A stretch of 31,755 bases of DNA. It comes from DASRYH01 sp035687245 (GTDB taxonomy: Bacteria; Actinomycetota; Coriobacteriia; Anaerosomatales; PHET01). Position 1 is the stretch's first letter. Each line of letters begins with the position of its first letter. The stretch is from contig DASRYH010000061.1 of the NCBI GenBank assembly GCA_035687245.1, forward strand, positions 1 through 31,755, in the 5' to 3' direction. The position numbers and the translations under genes were made by a program. The notes beneath the pieces are model-generated. The model did not search any database, was not told the DNA's origin, and saw only the letters and a list, made by a program, of their open reading frames with translations. Shown here in pieces: positions 18,634 through 25,536 of the stretch.

Positions 18634-19317
18634 GTGTCGCTCGTGGGCCTGCTCGCTGGGCTCGCGGAGCTGATCGCCCCGACGCGGTGCGCAGGCTGCG
18701 ACCTGCCCGGCGCGCTCATCTGCGACGACTGCCACGATCACGCCGCTCGCTTCGCGCGCGCCGAAAGCTGTCCGCGCTGCGGCGCTCCCTTCGGCGCCTT
18801 CGTCTGCACCGAGTGCTGGGAGCGAAGCTTCGCCTTCGAGGCCGCGGTCGCCCTCGGTGAGCTCGCCCCACCTCTTTCACGCGCCGTCGTCCTGCACAAA
18901 GACGCGGGCGAGAGACGGCTAGGGGATGCGCTTGGCCGGCTACTCGGTCAGGAGGTGTCTGCGTGTTGGCCGCAGTGGGCGGACGCTGTCACGTGGATCC
19001 CGCCCACGCACGCCGCGCTCACGCGACGTGGCTTCGACCACGGGCTCGCGCTGGCATCGCCGGTTGGAGCTGCGCTCGGCGTGACGGTGAAGCCGCTGCT
19101 CACCCGGGCCGCCGCCAAGGATCAGCGAGCGTTGGGGCGCGATGCACGAGCGGCGAACGCAGCCGGCACCTTCGGCAGCTTGGAGACGCCGCCTTCGCGG
19201 GTGCTGATCGTCGATGACGTCCTTACGACAGGGGCCACGCTGGACGCGGCGGCGGCAGCTCTTCTGGACGCCGGCGCCGAGGCGGTGCGTGTCGCTGTAG
19301 TCGCGCGTTCGTGGTGA
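18634..19317 (+). CDS. comF: ComF family phosphoribosyltransferase-like protein
   Basis: The ComFC/GntX family pairs a zinc-binding N-terminus with a type I phosphoribosyltransferase fold. In Bacillus and Haemophilus homologues it is needed for natural DNA uptake. Here four CxxC pairs are visible (C19/C22, C30/C33, C46/C49, C58/C61), then the PRPP-loop VLIVDDVLTTGAT at 189-201 and PTHAALTRRGFDHG before it. The 227-residue length is typical. GTG at 18634 is used, but GTG at 18643 has better spacing from the AGGGGG at 18629-18634. In mycobacteria comF lies next to hpf and secA; here the ABC cassette separates them. No other competence gene is in the window. Confidence 0.9.
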   Translation: MSLVGLLAGLAELIAPTRCAGCDLPGALICDDCHDHAARFARAESCPRCGAPFGAFVCTECWERSFAFEAAVALGELAPPLSRAVVLHKDAGERRLGDALGRLLGQEVSACWPQWADAVTWIPPTHAALTRRGFDHGLALASPVGAALGVTVKPLLTRAAAKDQRALGRDARAANAAGTFGSLETPPSRVLIVDDVLTTGATLDAAAAALLDAGAEAVRVAVVARSW

Positions 19318-19350
19318 GGCGTCGCAAGCCCCGGATTCGGGCACATCCTC

Positions 19351-19359
19351 TGCTAGAAT
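19351..19359 (+). promoter_or_regulatory. Extended -10 promoter upstream of the first binding protein
   Basis: TGCTAGAAT is an extended -10 (TG-n-TAGAAT), nearly the same as the one before secA at 31578-31586; both read GCTAGAATC. There is no recognisable -35, which extended -10 promoters tolerate. A weak hairpin just upstream (GCCCCG-gatt-CGGGC, 19328-19342) could end comF transcription. Confidence 0.6.
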
Positions 19360-19655
19360 CAGCTTCGCTTCCGTCCGGGTCTGTGGTTGCGGGTGCGTTC
19401 GCGCACCTTAGTCCAAGGTAGATGCGGCCGAAAGGATCCACGTAAGCCGGTGACCCTCGGGTTGCCGTGTGAGCATGGCGCGTCTTAGGGGTAAGTCGTA
19501 CCGTCCGATTACGACCGCATTCCGCGGTCTCGGGCGAGAGAGCCGGTAGTGAGATAGCATCAAGCGGAAGCTCCAGTATGCGAGTGTGGGGTCAAAGACC
19601 AGGTCAGCCGGACGGAAGCACCCAACGACTGACCTCAAGAGGGGAGAGAGCGGAC
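19360..19655 (+). ncRNA. Long structured untranslated leader, class unknown
   Basis: Nearly 300 bases lie between a strong extended -10 promoter and the first binding-protein start, with no credible gene. The leader holds hairpins: GGTGCG-ttcg-CGCACC at 19392-19407; CGGTGACC paired with GGTTGCCG near 19450-19470; and AGGTCAG (about 19602-19608) with CTGACCT just ahead of the ribosome site GAGGGGAGAG. The last could hide or expose that site. I compared it by eye with TPP, FMN, SAM, cobalamin, glycine, lysine, c-di-GMP, c-di-AMP and glutamine motifs and found no match. A cis-acting RNA is an inference. Confidence 0.4.
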
Positions 19656-20495
19656 ATGCGTCGTCCGATCCGAATCTTGTTCGTAGCGCTGGCAGTGGCG
19701 ATGATCTTTGCTGCTGTTGGCTGTGAGAAGAAGGCCGAAGCGCCGAAGCTGACGCCGAAGGTCGCACCACCGGCGGTAGACAAGGCCGGAGTGCTGACGG
19801 TGGGCGTGGACCTGCAGACGCCGCCGTTTGCGGGCGAAGACCAGGGGCAGAAGGCCGGTATCGACGTCGACGTCGCCGCCGCGGTCGCCGAGAAGCTTGG
19901 GCTCACCGTGAAGTACGTCGATGTGGCGCCCTCCGAGGTCGCGACCGCCATCGCGCAGGGAAAGGTCGACCTGGCTATGTCGGTGCCTATTGCGACCGCC
20001 GATCTCACGCGCATCTCTATTGCGGGGAGCTACCTCACCGATGGCCCTGGCATCTTCCAGCTGCCCAGCGCGGTCACCACGGGCGTCGCTGAGGTCACAC
20101 TGGACAACATGGCTGCTGAGCCCGTGTCCGCTCAGACGGGAAGCGAAGCGTACTGGTTGGTTCTCAGGGATCGCGGCGAGAAGGCGGTCACCGGAGTCGA
20201 GTCGCTTCGCGCGGCTATCGAGCAGGTCTCGAAGGGCGAGGCGCCCGCAGCAGCCGGCGACGTTGTCGTTGGCGCTTACCTGCTCAAGGACTACCCGAAC
20301 GTGAAGTACGTGGGGCTCGCCGGACCGGCATCGCCGCTGGGCGTTGCCACTGCCGCAGACAACAAGACGCTGGGTGATGCAGCACGCTCGGCGCTCGACG
20401 AACTGGCGGCCGACGGAGTCCTCGATTCGATTCAGAAGAAGTGGATTCCCAACATGCCGGTGCTCAAGGTTGAGGCGGCCAAGACGTCCAAGTAG
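19656..20495 (+). CDS. Amino-acid ABC transporter binding lipoprotein (first copy)
   Basis: A 279-residue family 3 solute-binding protein. It has a lipoprotein signal with lipobox AAVGC, then the two-lobed fold beginning VLTVGVDLQTPPFAG and ending DELAADGVLDSIQKKW. Its ligand-site segments depart from the usual pattern: SVPIATADLTR replaces the common S-x-T-x-x-x-x-R run, and AQTGSEAYW stands where the second copy has QSGTTGEQW. It may therefore bind a different ligand. ATG at 19656 precedes the signal peptide and is the only sensible start. A strong terminator follows, so it is transcribed apart from the second copy, yet only one permease and ATPase are near. Confidence 0.85.
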   Translation: MRRPIRILFVALAVAMIFAAVGCEKKAEAPKLTPKVAPPAVDKAGVLTVGVDLQTPPFAGEDQGQKAGIDVDVAAAVAEKLGLTVKYVDVAPSEVATAIAQGKVDLAMSVPIATADLTRISIAGSYLTDGPGIFQLPSAVTTGVAEVTLDNMAAEPVSAQTGSEAYWLVLRDRGEKAVTGVESLRAAIEQVSKGEAPAAAGDVVVGAYLLKDYPNVKYVGLAGPASPLGVATAADNKTLGDAARSALDELAADGVLDSIQKKWIPNMPVLKVEAAKTSK

Positions 20496-20538
20496 GGCGG
20501 CTTCGGCGGGCCATACTGCATCTGCAGAACGCTCAATG

Positions 20539-20572
20539 AACGGCCGTCGCGCAGTCGCGTGGCGGTCGTTTT
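20539..20572 (+). terminator. Intrinsic terminator after the first binding protein
   Basis: AACGGCCGTCGCGC (20539-20552) pairs with 20557-20570 across a four-base loop, a 14-bp stem with three G-T wobbles, ending in a run of four Ts (20569-20572). It is the best canonical terminator in the window. Confidence 0.8.
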
Positions 20573-20592
20573 GCATACATGTTTCCGCCGAA

Positions 20593-20645
20593 TGAATATT
20601 CGGGCTCGAAGATGCTTCCTTGCAGTTTGGGTGTATGATTATTCA
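20593..20645 (+). promoter_or_regulatory. Candidate promoter with AT-rich dyads before the second binding protein
   Basis: TATGAT (20634-20639) is a likely -10 box about 75 bases before the start. Two AT-rich imperfect dyads flank it, TGAATATTC at 20593-20601 and TGATTATTCA at 20636-20645. They resemble half-sites of the ArgR box (TGAAT...ATTCA). The second overlaps the -10 box, so a repressor there would block transcription. No good -35 is seen. Confidence 0.4.
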
Positions 20646-20713
20646 CTGTGATTTGAAACGTGCCGAGCGCGACAGTCGCTTCGGCGGTACTAGGGGAGAC
20701 ACAAGGAGGAGCA

Positions 20714-21559
20714 ATGACCAAGGCACGTAAGCTGCTCGCAGTCCTGCTTGCCATGGCGCTTGTCGCGATGGTGTTCGGTCTCGTCGGTTGTGGCCAGAAG
20801 GCCGAGCCGGTTGCCGAGAAGCCCGCTACTGAGACGCCGGCACCTGAGACTCCGGCCGCGCCGGCCTACAAGCTCGTCACCGAGGGCAAGCTCATGATCG
20901 GCTCCGACCTCGACTATCCGCCGATGGAGCAGCTCAACGGCGACCAGCCTGAGGGCTTCGATGTCGATCTCATGACCGCCATCGCCAAGGAGATGGGCCT
21001 CGAGATCGAGTACCTGCCGCCGCAGGACTTCGACGCGCTGCCCGCGCTCGTTAACGCTGGCAAGTTCGACGTCATCGCCTCTTCGCTCACCATCAACGAT
21101 GAGCGCAAGAAGATCATCCAGTTCACCGACGCCTACTTCGAGTCGAACCAGTCGATCGCGATGAAGGCCGGCTCGACCTACGCCTCGCCCGAGGACCTCA
21201 AGGGCAAGAAGGTCGGCGTGCAGTCCGGTACTACCGGCGAGCAGTGGGCCACGGAGAACCTGAAGCCGGCTGGTGCCACGATCGTCCCGTTCAAGAAGAC
21301 CAGCCAGGCCTTCGCCGCCCTGCAGGGTGGCAACGTAGCCGCAGTCGTCAACGACCTGCCGATCACGAACGAGATCGTCAAGGACGAGTCCAAGAAGCTT
21401 GAGATCGTCAAGCAGATTCCGACCGGCGAGCTCTACGGCTTCGCGGTCGCCAAGGACAACCCCGAACTCGCGACCGCGATCAACGCGGCGCTCAAGACCG
21501 TCAAGGACTCGGGCGAGTACAAGACCATGTACGAGAAGTGGATTGGACCGATGGAGTAG
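20714..21559 (+). CDS. Amino-acid ABC transporter binding lipoprotein (second copy)
   Basis: A 281-residue family 3 solute-binding lipoprotein with lipobox LVGC, a Pro/Glu/Thr-rich linker (about residues 30-50), then a canonical polar amino-acid binding fold: LMIGSDLDYPPMEQ, EGFDVDLMTAIAKEMG, ASSLTINDERKK with the ligand carboxylate-binding arginine, and VQSGTTGEQ. It delivers substrate, probably a polar or basic amino acid, to the permease encoded 100 bases downstream. AAGGAGGA fixes the ATG at 20714. The specificity cannot be read from sequence alone. Confidence 0.92.
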   Translation: MTKARKLLAVLLAMALVAMVFGLVGCGQKAEPVAEKPATETPAPETPAAPAYKLVTEGKLMIGSDLDYPPMEQLNGDQPEGFDVDLMTAIAKEMGLEIEYLPPQDFDALPALVNAGKFDVIASSLTINDERKKIIQFTDAYFESNQSIAMKAGSTYASPEDLKGKKVGVQSGTTGEQWATENLKPAGATIVPFKKTSQAFAALQGGNVAAVVNDLPITNEIVKDESKKLEIVKQIPTGELYGFAVAKDNPELATAINAALKTVKDSGEYKTMYEKWIGPME

Positions 21560-21607
21560 TAGACTGTCTCCGCGCTCCAACGCCTGACGACACTCGATAG
21601 ACACGGG

Positions 21608-21637
21608 GAGGGCCTTCGGTTCACGCCGGAGGCCCTC
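21608..21637 (+). terminator. Hairpin between binding protein and permease
   Basis: GAGGGCCTTCGG (21608-21619) pairs with 21626-21637 over a six-base loop, a 12-bp stem with one wobble, followed by gccTTAAA. Placed between binding protein and permease, it probably acts as a partial terminator or mRNA stabiliser so that more binding protein than permease is made, a usual pattern in ABC operons. Confidence 0.6.
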
Positions 21638-21658
21638 GCCTTAAAGAAACGGCTCACA

Positions 21659-22987
21659 ATGACAATCGCGTTGCCAAGCATCGGGCACCACAAGAGATGG
21701 CTGCTCACCGGCATTCTGACGGTGCTGCTGCTCGCCACCGTGGTGGCCCCCGCCTTCGGTGCTGACGTCTTGAAGGGAACGACCTTCACGCTCAGCCAGA
21801 CCACCGGCGGCAAGCCCACGCGCTTCACCTTCACGTCCACGATCGCCCAGCCTCTCGACTCGGTTGCCCTCACGTTTCCGGAGGGCTTCAATCTGAGCAA
21901 GGCCAAGATCGACGTTGTGACCCTCGACGGGCTGAAGCGAGTCCGGATCAAGGTCCAGCAAGGGGTGAGTGACCAGACCGTCCGGCTCGTATTCGATCCG
22001 GCCGTCAGCCCCGGCTACGACCTGCGGGTTCAGCTGTTCGACGTCGTCCTCCCCATGAAGGGCGGACAGTTCAGCGTGAAGGTGGACTACTCGTCCGGCG
22101 GCGTAGAAGGGTCGACCACGACCACGCCGTTCTCGACTGAGACGCCCTCGCGCACTGAAGCGGTCAGCTCTTGGCTCGAACAGCAGGGCTGGGTGAAGTC
22201 CTGGAACTCGGTGCAGTTCGCCAACATCTTCTTGAACCCTCAGATGATCGTGACGTCGATCCCGCTGCTATTCACGGGCTGGCTGATCTCGATCGCGCTG
22301 GTCGTCGTGGCCTTCCCATTCGCGATCGCCGGTGGCCTGCTGCTGGCGTTCGCGAAGATGTCGAAGTTGTGGCCGGTGCGCTTGCTCTCCAACATCTACA
22401 TCAACGTCATCCGTGGTACGCCGCTCTTCTTGCAGATCTTCATCGCATTCGTGGGTCTGCCCATCGCGGGCCTGCGCGCTCCGTTGTTCCCCACGGGCGT
22501 GCTCGTGCTTGCGCTCAATAGCTCCGCCTACCTCGCAGAGATCTTCCGCGCCGGTATCCAGTCGATTCACAAGGGTCAGTTCGAGGCCGCGTCTTCGCTC
22601 GGCATGAACTACGCGCAGGCGATGGCATTCGTGATCATCCCGCAGACCGTGAAGCGCGTTCTGCCGACGATGACCTCCGAGTTCATCCTGCTGTTCAAAG
22701 ACACCGCGCTCCTGTCGGCGGTCGGCGTCTTCGAGCTGATGCTCTACAGCAACAGCCTCGCGACCCGCACGGGCAGCCTCACGCCGTTCATGGTGGCTGC
22801 TGTCTACTACCTCATCGTCACGGTTCCGCTCATCAACTGGGTCGGCAAGCTCGAAGCGCGTCTGGCCGTTGCCGAAGGCGGAGCGACGCCGACCGACAAG
22901 AAGCGGCGCAACTGGCCTTGGAGGCCTGCTTCGGCCGGCCCCGAGTCCGAACTGCTCGCGTCGTCTACCGTGAACGAGTCGAGGTAA
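21659..22987 (+). CDS. Polar amino-acid ABC permease with extra N-terminal exported domain
   Basis: The C-terminal half (about 195-410) is a HisM/GlnP-type permease: IRGTPLFLQI at 251-260, the EAA cytosolic loop around 294-316 (AEIFRAGI, then GQFEAASSLGM) that docks the ATPase, and five or so membrane helices. Before it lies an unusual region: a signal-like hydrophobic segment (14-33, ending AFG-A) and about 130 residues rich in beta strands (TFTLSQTTGGKPTRFTF, VRLVFDPAVSPGYDLRV, GQFSVKVDYSSGG), predicted outside the membrane. Total 442 residues, against about 220 for a simple permease. The start ATG has only a weak ribosome site. A single permease gene suggests a homodimer. Confidence 0.88.
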   Translation: MTIALPSIGHHKRWLLTGILTVLLLATVVAPAFGADVLKGTTFTLSQTTGGKPTRFTFTSTIAQPLDSVALTFPEGFNLSKAKIDVVTLDGLKRVRIKVQQGVSDQTVRLVFDPAVSPGYDLRVQLFDVVLPMKGGQFSVKVDYSSGGVEGSTTTTPFSTETPSRTEAVSSWLEQQGWVKSWNSVQFANIFLNPQMIVTSIPLLFTGWLISIALVVVAFPFAIAGGLLLAFAKMSKLWPVRLLSNIYINVIRGTPLFLQIFIAFVGLPIAGLRAPLFPTGVLVLALNSSAYLAEIFRAGIQSIHKGQFEAASSLGMNYAQAMAFVIIPQTVKRVLPTMTSEFILLFKDTALLSAVGVFELMLYSNSLATRTGSLTPFMVAAVYYLIVTVPLINWVGKLEARLAVAEGGATPTDKKRRNWPWRPASAGPESELLASSTVNESR

Positions 22988-22990
22988 CCA

Positions 22991-23728
22991 ATGGCTGATC
23001 AGGCAATCGTTCGCATCCAGAACCTTGAGAAGTCATTCGGCTCCCTGAAGGTGCTCAAAGGCGTGGACCTCGAGGTGCACAAGGGCGAGGTCGTCGTCGT
23101 TCTCGGCCCGTCGGGCTCCGGCAAGTCGACGATGCTTCGCTGCATCAACCGACTCGAGGAAGCCACGGGCGGCAAGATCTTCTTCGAGGACGTCGAGATC
23201 ACATCTCCGGCCACCAACATCAACGCGGTGCGCGAGAGCATCGGCATGGTGTTCCAGAGCTTCAACTTGTTCCCGCACCTGACCGCCATGGGCAACGTCA
23301 TGCTCGCCCAGCAGAAGGTGCTCAAGCGTTCGAAGGCCGAGGCTGAGAAGAACGCTTGCGACACGCTGATCAAGGTTGGGCTTGGCGACAAGATCGACTA
23401 CTACCCAGCACAGCTCTCCGGCGGTCAGCAGCAACGCGTCGCCATCGCGCGAGCTCTCGCGATGGATCCGCACGTCATGCTCTTCGACGAGGCGACCTCC
23501 GCGCTCGACCCCGAGCTCGTTCGCGGCGTCCTCGACGTCATGAAGCAGCTCGCCAAGGGCGGCATGACGATGATCGTCGTCACCCACGAGATGGGCTTCG
23601 CGCGCGAGGTGGCCGATCGTGTCGTCTTCATGGACGAGGGCATCGTTCACGAGCAGGGGACGCCTGAAGAGGTCTTCGACCACCCGAAGTCGGAGCGCAC
23701 AAAAGACTTCCTCGGCCACATCTCTTAG
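22991..23728 (+). CDS. Polar amino-acid ABC transporter ATPase (GlnQ type)
   Basis: A cytosolic ATPase that powers the permease next to it. The 245-residue protein has Walker A GPSGSGKST (39-47), the Q-loop MVFQSFNLFPH (86-96), the signature LSGGQQQR (142-149), Walker B VMLFDEATSALDPE (162-175) and the H-loop VTHE (197-200). All catalytic residues are present and the length is typical. It starts three bases after the permease stop, with GAGG upstream, so the two are translationally linked. Confidence 0.95.
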   Translation: MADQAIVRIQNLEKSFGSLKVLKGVDLEVHKGEVVVVLGPSGSGKSTMLRCINRLEEATGGKIFFEDVEITSPATNINAVRESIGMVFQSFNLFPHLTAMGNVMLAQQKVLKRSKAEAEKNACDTLIKVGLGDKIDYYPAQLSGGQQQRVAIARALAMDPHVMLFDEATSALDPELVRGVLDVMKQLAKGGMTMIVVTHEMGFAREVADRVVFMDEGIVHEQGTPEEVFDHPKSERTKDFLGHIS

Positions 23729-23788
23729 CTTGCCGAAAGGGCGCCGCTCGCCGGCGTCTTGTGCCCGTTTGTGAGAACTATCTGGAAT

Positions 23789-23813
23789 CGAAGGCTCCAA
23801 CGCGGAGCCTTCG
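23789..23813 (+). terminator. Terminator-like hairpin after the ABC operon
   Basis: CGAAGGCTCC (23789-23798) pairs perfectly with 23804-23813 over a five-base loop, a 10-bp stem followed by tcgttta. It separates the ABC operon from hpf. Confidence 0.7.
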
Positions 23814-23817
23814 TCGT

Positions 23818-23841
23818 TTACAGGGGTATTAGTTCCTGTAA
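23818..23841 (+). promoter_or_regulatory. Inverted repeat before hpf
   Basis: TTACAGG (23818-23824) and CCTGTAA (23835-23841) form a perfect 7-bp repeat with a ten-base AT-rich spacer (ggtattagtt), 26 bases before the hpf ATG. It could be an operator overlapping the hpf promoter or a leader hairpin. TTTACA at 23817-23822 could serve as a -35. Confidence 0.45.
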
Positions 23842-23866
23842 GAACAACGCCAAAGGAGGCTACGCG

Positions 23867-24421
23867 ATGCAGATCAATGTCGCCGGTCGTCACATGTCGG
23901 TCACTGAGCCAATTCGCGAGTACGCACTTGAGAAAGTCGGCAAGGTAGCCAAGATTCACGACCGCGATGATATGCAGGTTGACGTCGTGCTTCACGTGGA
24001 GAAGAACCCCTCCAACAAGAACCACGCCGTGGCGGAGGTCACCGCAAGCATGAAGGGCATCGTAGTGCGTGCCGAAGAGGCCGCGCCCGAGATGTATGCG
24101 GCCATCGACCTGGTTTCCGAGAAGCTCGAGCGCCAGATGCGCAAGTACAAGACGAAGCTGATCGATCGCCGCAACGGCAAGCTCGCGGTCAAGACCGCGG
24201 CGGGCGACTCTGAGCTGGCGTCGGCTGAGGTTGAGGACGAGGGTCAGGTCGTACGCACCAAGGTCGTCGACGCGAAGCCGATGACCGAGGACGAGGCCAT
24301 CCTGCAGCTGGAGCTGCTGGGACACGACTTCTTCGTGTTCACCGATGCGGATTCGGCTCAGCTCAACGTTCTATACCGCAGGCGAGATGGAGACTACGGT
24401 CTGATTCAGCCGCGCGGATAG
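23867..24421 (+). CDS. hpf: Long-form ribosome hibernation promoting factor
   Basis: Long HPF pairs 70S ribosomes into inactive 100S dimers in slow growth. The 184-residue protein has the N-terminal ribosome-binding domain (about 1-100: GRHMSVTEPIREYALEKVGK, then LERQMRKYKTKLIDR) and the C-terminal dimerisation domain (about 125-184: KPMTEDEAILQLELLGHDFFVFTD, then VLYRRRDGDYGLIQPRG). AAAGGAGG at 23852-23859 selects the ATG at 23867. A hairpin terminator follows. In mycobacteria and several Firmicutes hpf is beside secA; here about 7.2 kb separates them. Confidence 0.96.
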   Translation: MQINVAGRHMSVTEPIREYALEKVGKVAKIHDRDDMQVDVVLHVEKNPSNKNHAVAEVTASMKGIVVRAEEAAPEMYAAIDLVSEKLERQMRKYKTKLIDRRNGKLAVKTAAGDSELASAEVEDEGQVVRTKVVDAKPMTEDEAILQLELLGHDFFVFTDADSAQLNVLYRRRDGDYGLIQPRG

Positions 24422-24447
24422 CGTTTCTGAGCCTCTGAGCATTGAGA

Positions 24448-24471
24448 AGAGGGCGCCGAAAGGCGCCCTCT
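24448..24471 (+). terminator. Hairpin terminator after hpf
   Basis: AGAGGGCGCC (24448-24457) and GGCGCCCTCT (24462-24471) form a perfect 10-bp stem with a GAAA tetraloop. Only isolated Ts follow. It ends the hpf transcript 27 bases after the stop. Confidence 0.75.
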
Positions 24472-24615
24472 CGTGCTAACCTGAGCCGATGTGAGTTGAC
24501 ACGGATGGATTTCGGCTCCTATCGTTATTGGGTATTCGGCCTTCCGGCTCTGAGGTCCGGATAGCAGGAGACTAGTCGCAGCAGCAATTGAAGTAGTCGT
24601 AGCAAGGGGCTCCGC

Positions 24616-25287
24616 ATGGACCAGAGCGCATCCCGAGTCCGCGTTGAGGACATCGAGGCCGCCCTCACTCAAGTGGGTGAGATCAAGGCAGCCCGCGTCG
24701 TCGTGGACATCGACGGGAGCATCCAAGAGATCCACGTTCTCGCGCTGCCCTCGAAGCAGCCGAAGCAGCTCGTGCGCGATATCGAGAGCACGATCATGGC
24801 GCGCTTCGGCATTCCTGTAGACCACCGCAAGATATCCATCGCCCTACTCGGACGCGAGATGGTTGAGTCGCAGCCTGAAGCTGCTGAGCGTCCCACGGCG
24901 ATTCGCCCCCGCATCGTCTCGATCAACGCGTCGGTCTCCGGTCTGGAAGCCACCGCGTCCGTGACGCTTGAGATCGGGGGTTCCGAGTTTGTTGGAGCGG
25001 CCAAGGGGCCGGCGAGCCAGACAGGTCGTGTCAGGCACGTCGCGATGGCTACGCTCGATGCACTCGGCCAGTACGTAGACGGCAGCCAGTCGTTCGCACT
25101 GGAAGATGTGACCCTCGTTCAGCTCGGCCGCGAACGTGCGGCTGTGGCTTGCGTGACGCTCGTGACGCAGTTTGGGGAGCAGTCGTTCACCGGCTCGGCG
25201 CTAGTCCGTCAAAACGACAGCGACTCCATCGTCCGAGCGACCCTCGACGCTATCAACCGTCGAATGGGTCTGCTGACAACCGAATAA
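24616..25287 (+). CDS. Unrecognised two-part cytosolic protein
   Basis: A 223-residue soluble protein with no signal peptide or membrane helix; I do not recognise a named family. The first 80 residues look like a small alpha/beta fold ending in a well-formed motif: VRDIESTIMARFGIPVDHRKISIAL (about 54-78). After a linker, residues about 95-220 carry another alpha/beta region (INASVSGLEATASVTLEIGG, ATLDALGQYV, VRATLDAINRRMG) that recalls the regulatory dimer domain of isopropylmalate synthase, though only faintly. It precedes the peptide/HD-GYP set and reads the same way, so it may belong to that module. The start ATG at 24616 lies shortly after an AAGGGG run. Function unknown. Confidence 0.75.
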   Translation: MDQSASRVRVEDIEAALTQVGEIKAARVVVDIDGSIQEIHVLALPSKQPKQLVRDIESTIMARFGIPVDHRKISIALLGREMVESQPEAAERPTAIRPRIVSINASVSGLEATASVTLEIGGSEFVGAAKGPASQTGRVRHVAMATLDALGQYVDGSQSFALEDVTLVQLGRERAAVACVTLVTQFGEQSFTGSALVRQNDSDSIVRATLDAINRRMGLLTTE

Positions 25288-25380
25288 CCAGTTTGGGCCG
25301 GCGCATGTACCGTAGGCTGAACACTGTTCCACAACACAGCGGAGCGGGCAGCGTTCTTCCATCGCCAGCGGGATGGGAGG

Positions 25381-25409
25381 AGACCAATACAAACCCGAAA
25401 AGGGGGTCT
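25381..25409 (+). promoter_or_regulatory. Hairpin covering the ribosome site of the small peptide
   Basis: AGACC (25381-25385) can pair with GGTCT (25405-25409), and CCC (25394-25396) with GGG (25402-25404) around a GAAAA loop. The 3' arm contains the GGGGG run that would serve as the ribosome site for the ATG at 25417, so the fold could control the peptide's translation. Confidence 0.35.
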
Positions 25410-25416
25410 TCTCACC

Positions 25417-25494
25417 ATGAAGCGCATTGTTGTTCTTATGGCGTCTCTTTCCGCTTTGGTTCTCTCCAGCGGCGCCTGGATTCGCGTTCGTTAG
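25417..25494 (+). CDS. Candidate 25-residue hydrophobic peptide
   Basis: ATG at 25417 opens 25 codons: MKRIVVLMASL, then SALVLSSGAWIRVR and TAG. The layout is a positive start (KR), a 16-residue hydrophobic and small-residue core, and a short basic end, like a signal peptide or a small secreted or membrane peptide. A GGGGG run lies ten bases upstream, and the HD-GYP gene starts 42 bases downstream on the same strand. The size and style recall AgrD-type autoinducer precursors, but the conserved cysteine and an AgrB protease are absent. It could be a leader peptide or simply a chance frame. Confidence 0.45.
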   Translation: MKRIVVLMASLSALVLSSGAWIRVR

Positions 25495-25536
25495 TCGAAA
25501 CAGCCGGCCCACTTTACTCAGAAGGACGGTGGGGCA

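Noticed and set aside
19596..19650. Signal recognition particle RNA-like words in the binding-protein leader
   Set aside because: CCAGGTCAG and GGAAGC occur in the right order, but the invariant G-G of the symmetric loop and the GGAA tetraloop are not kept, and the flanks do not pair as helix 8 requires. Kept only as part of an unclassified leader.
25417..25494. AgrD-type cyclic lactone autoinducer precursor
   Set aside because: Length and hydrophobic layout are similar, but the ring-forming cysteine and charged tail are missing and no AgrB-like protease is nearby; the DUF5317 protein is not AgrB.
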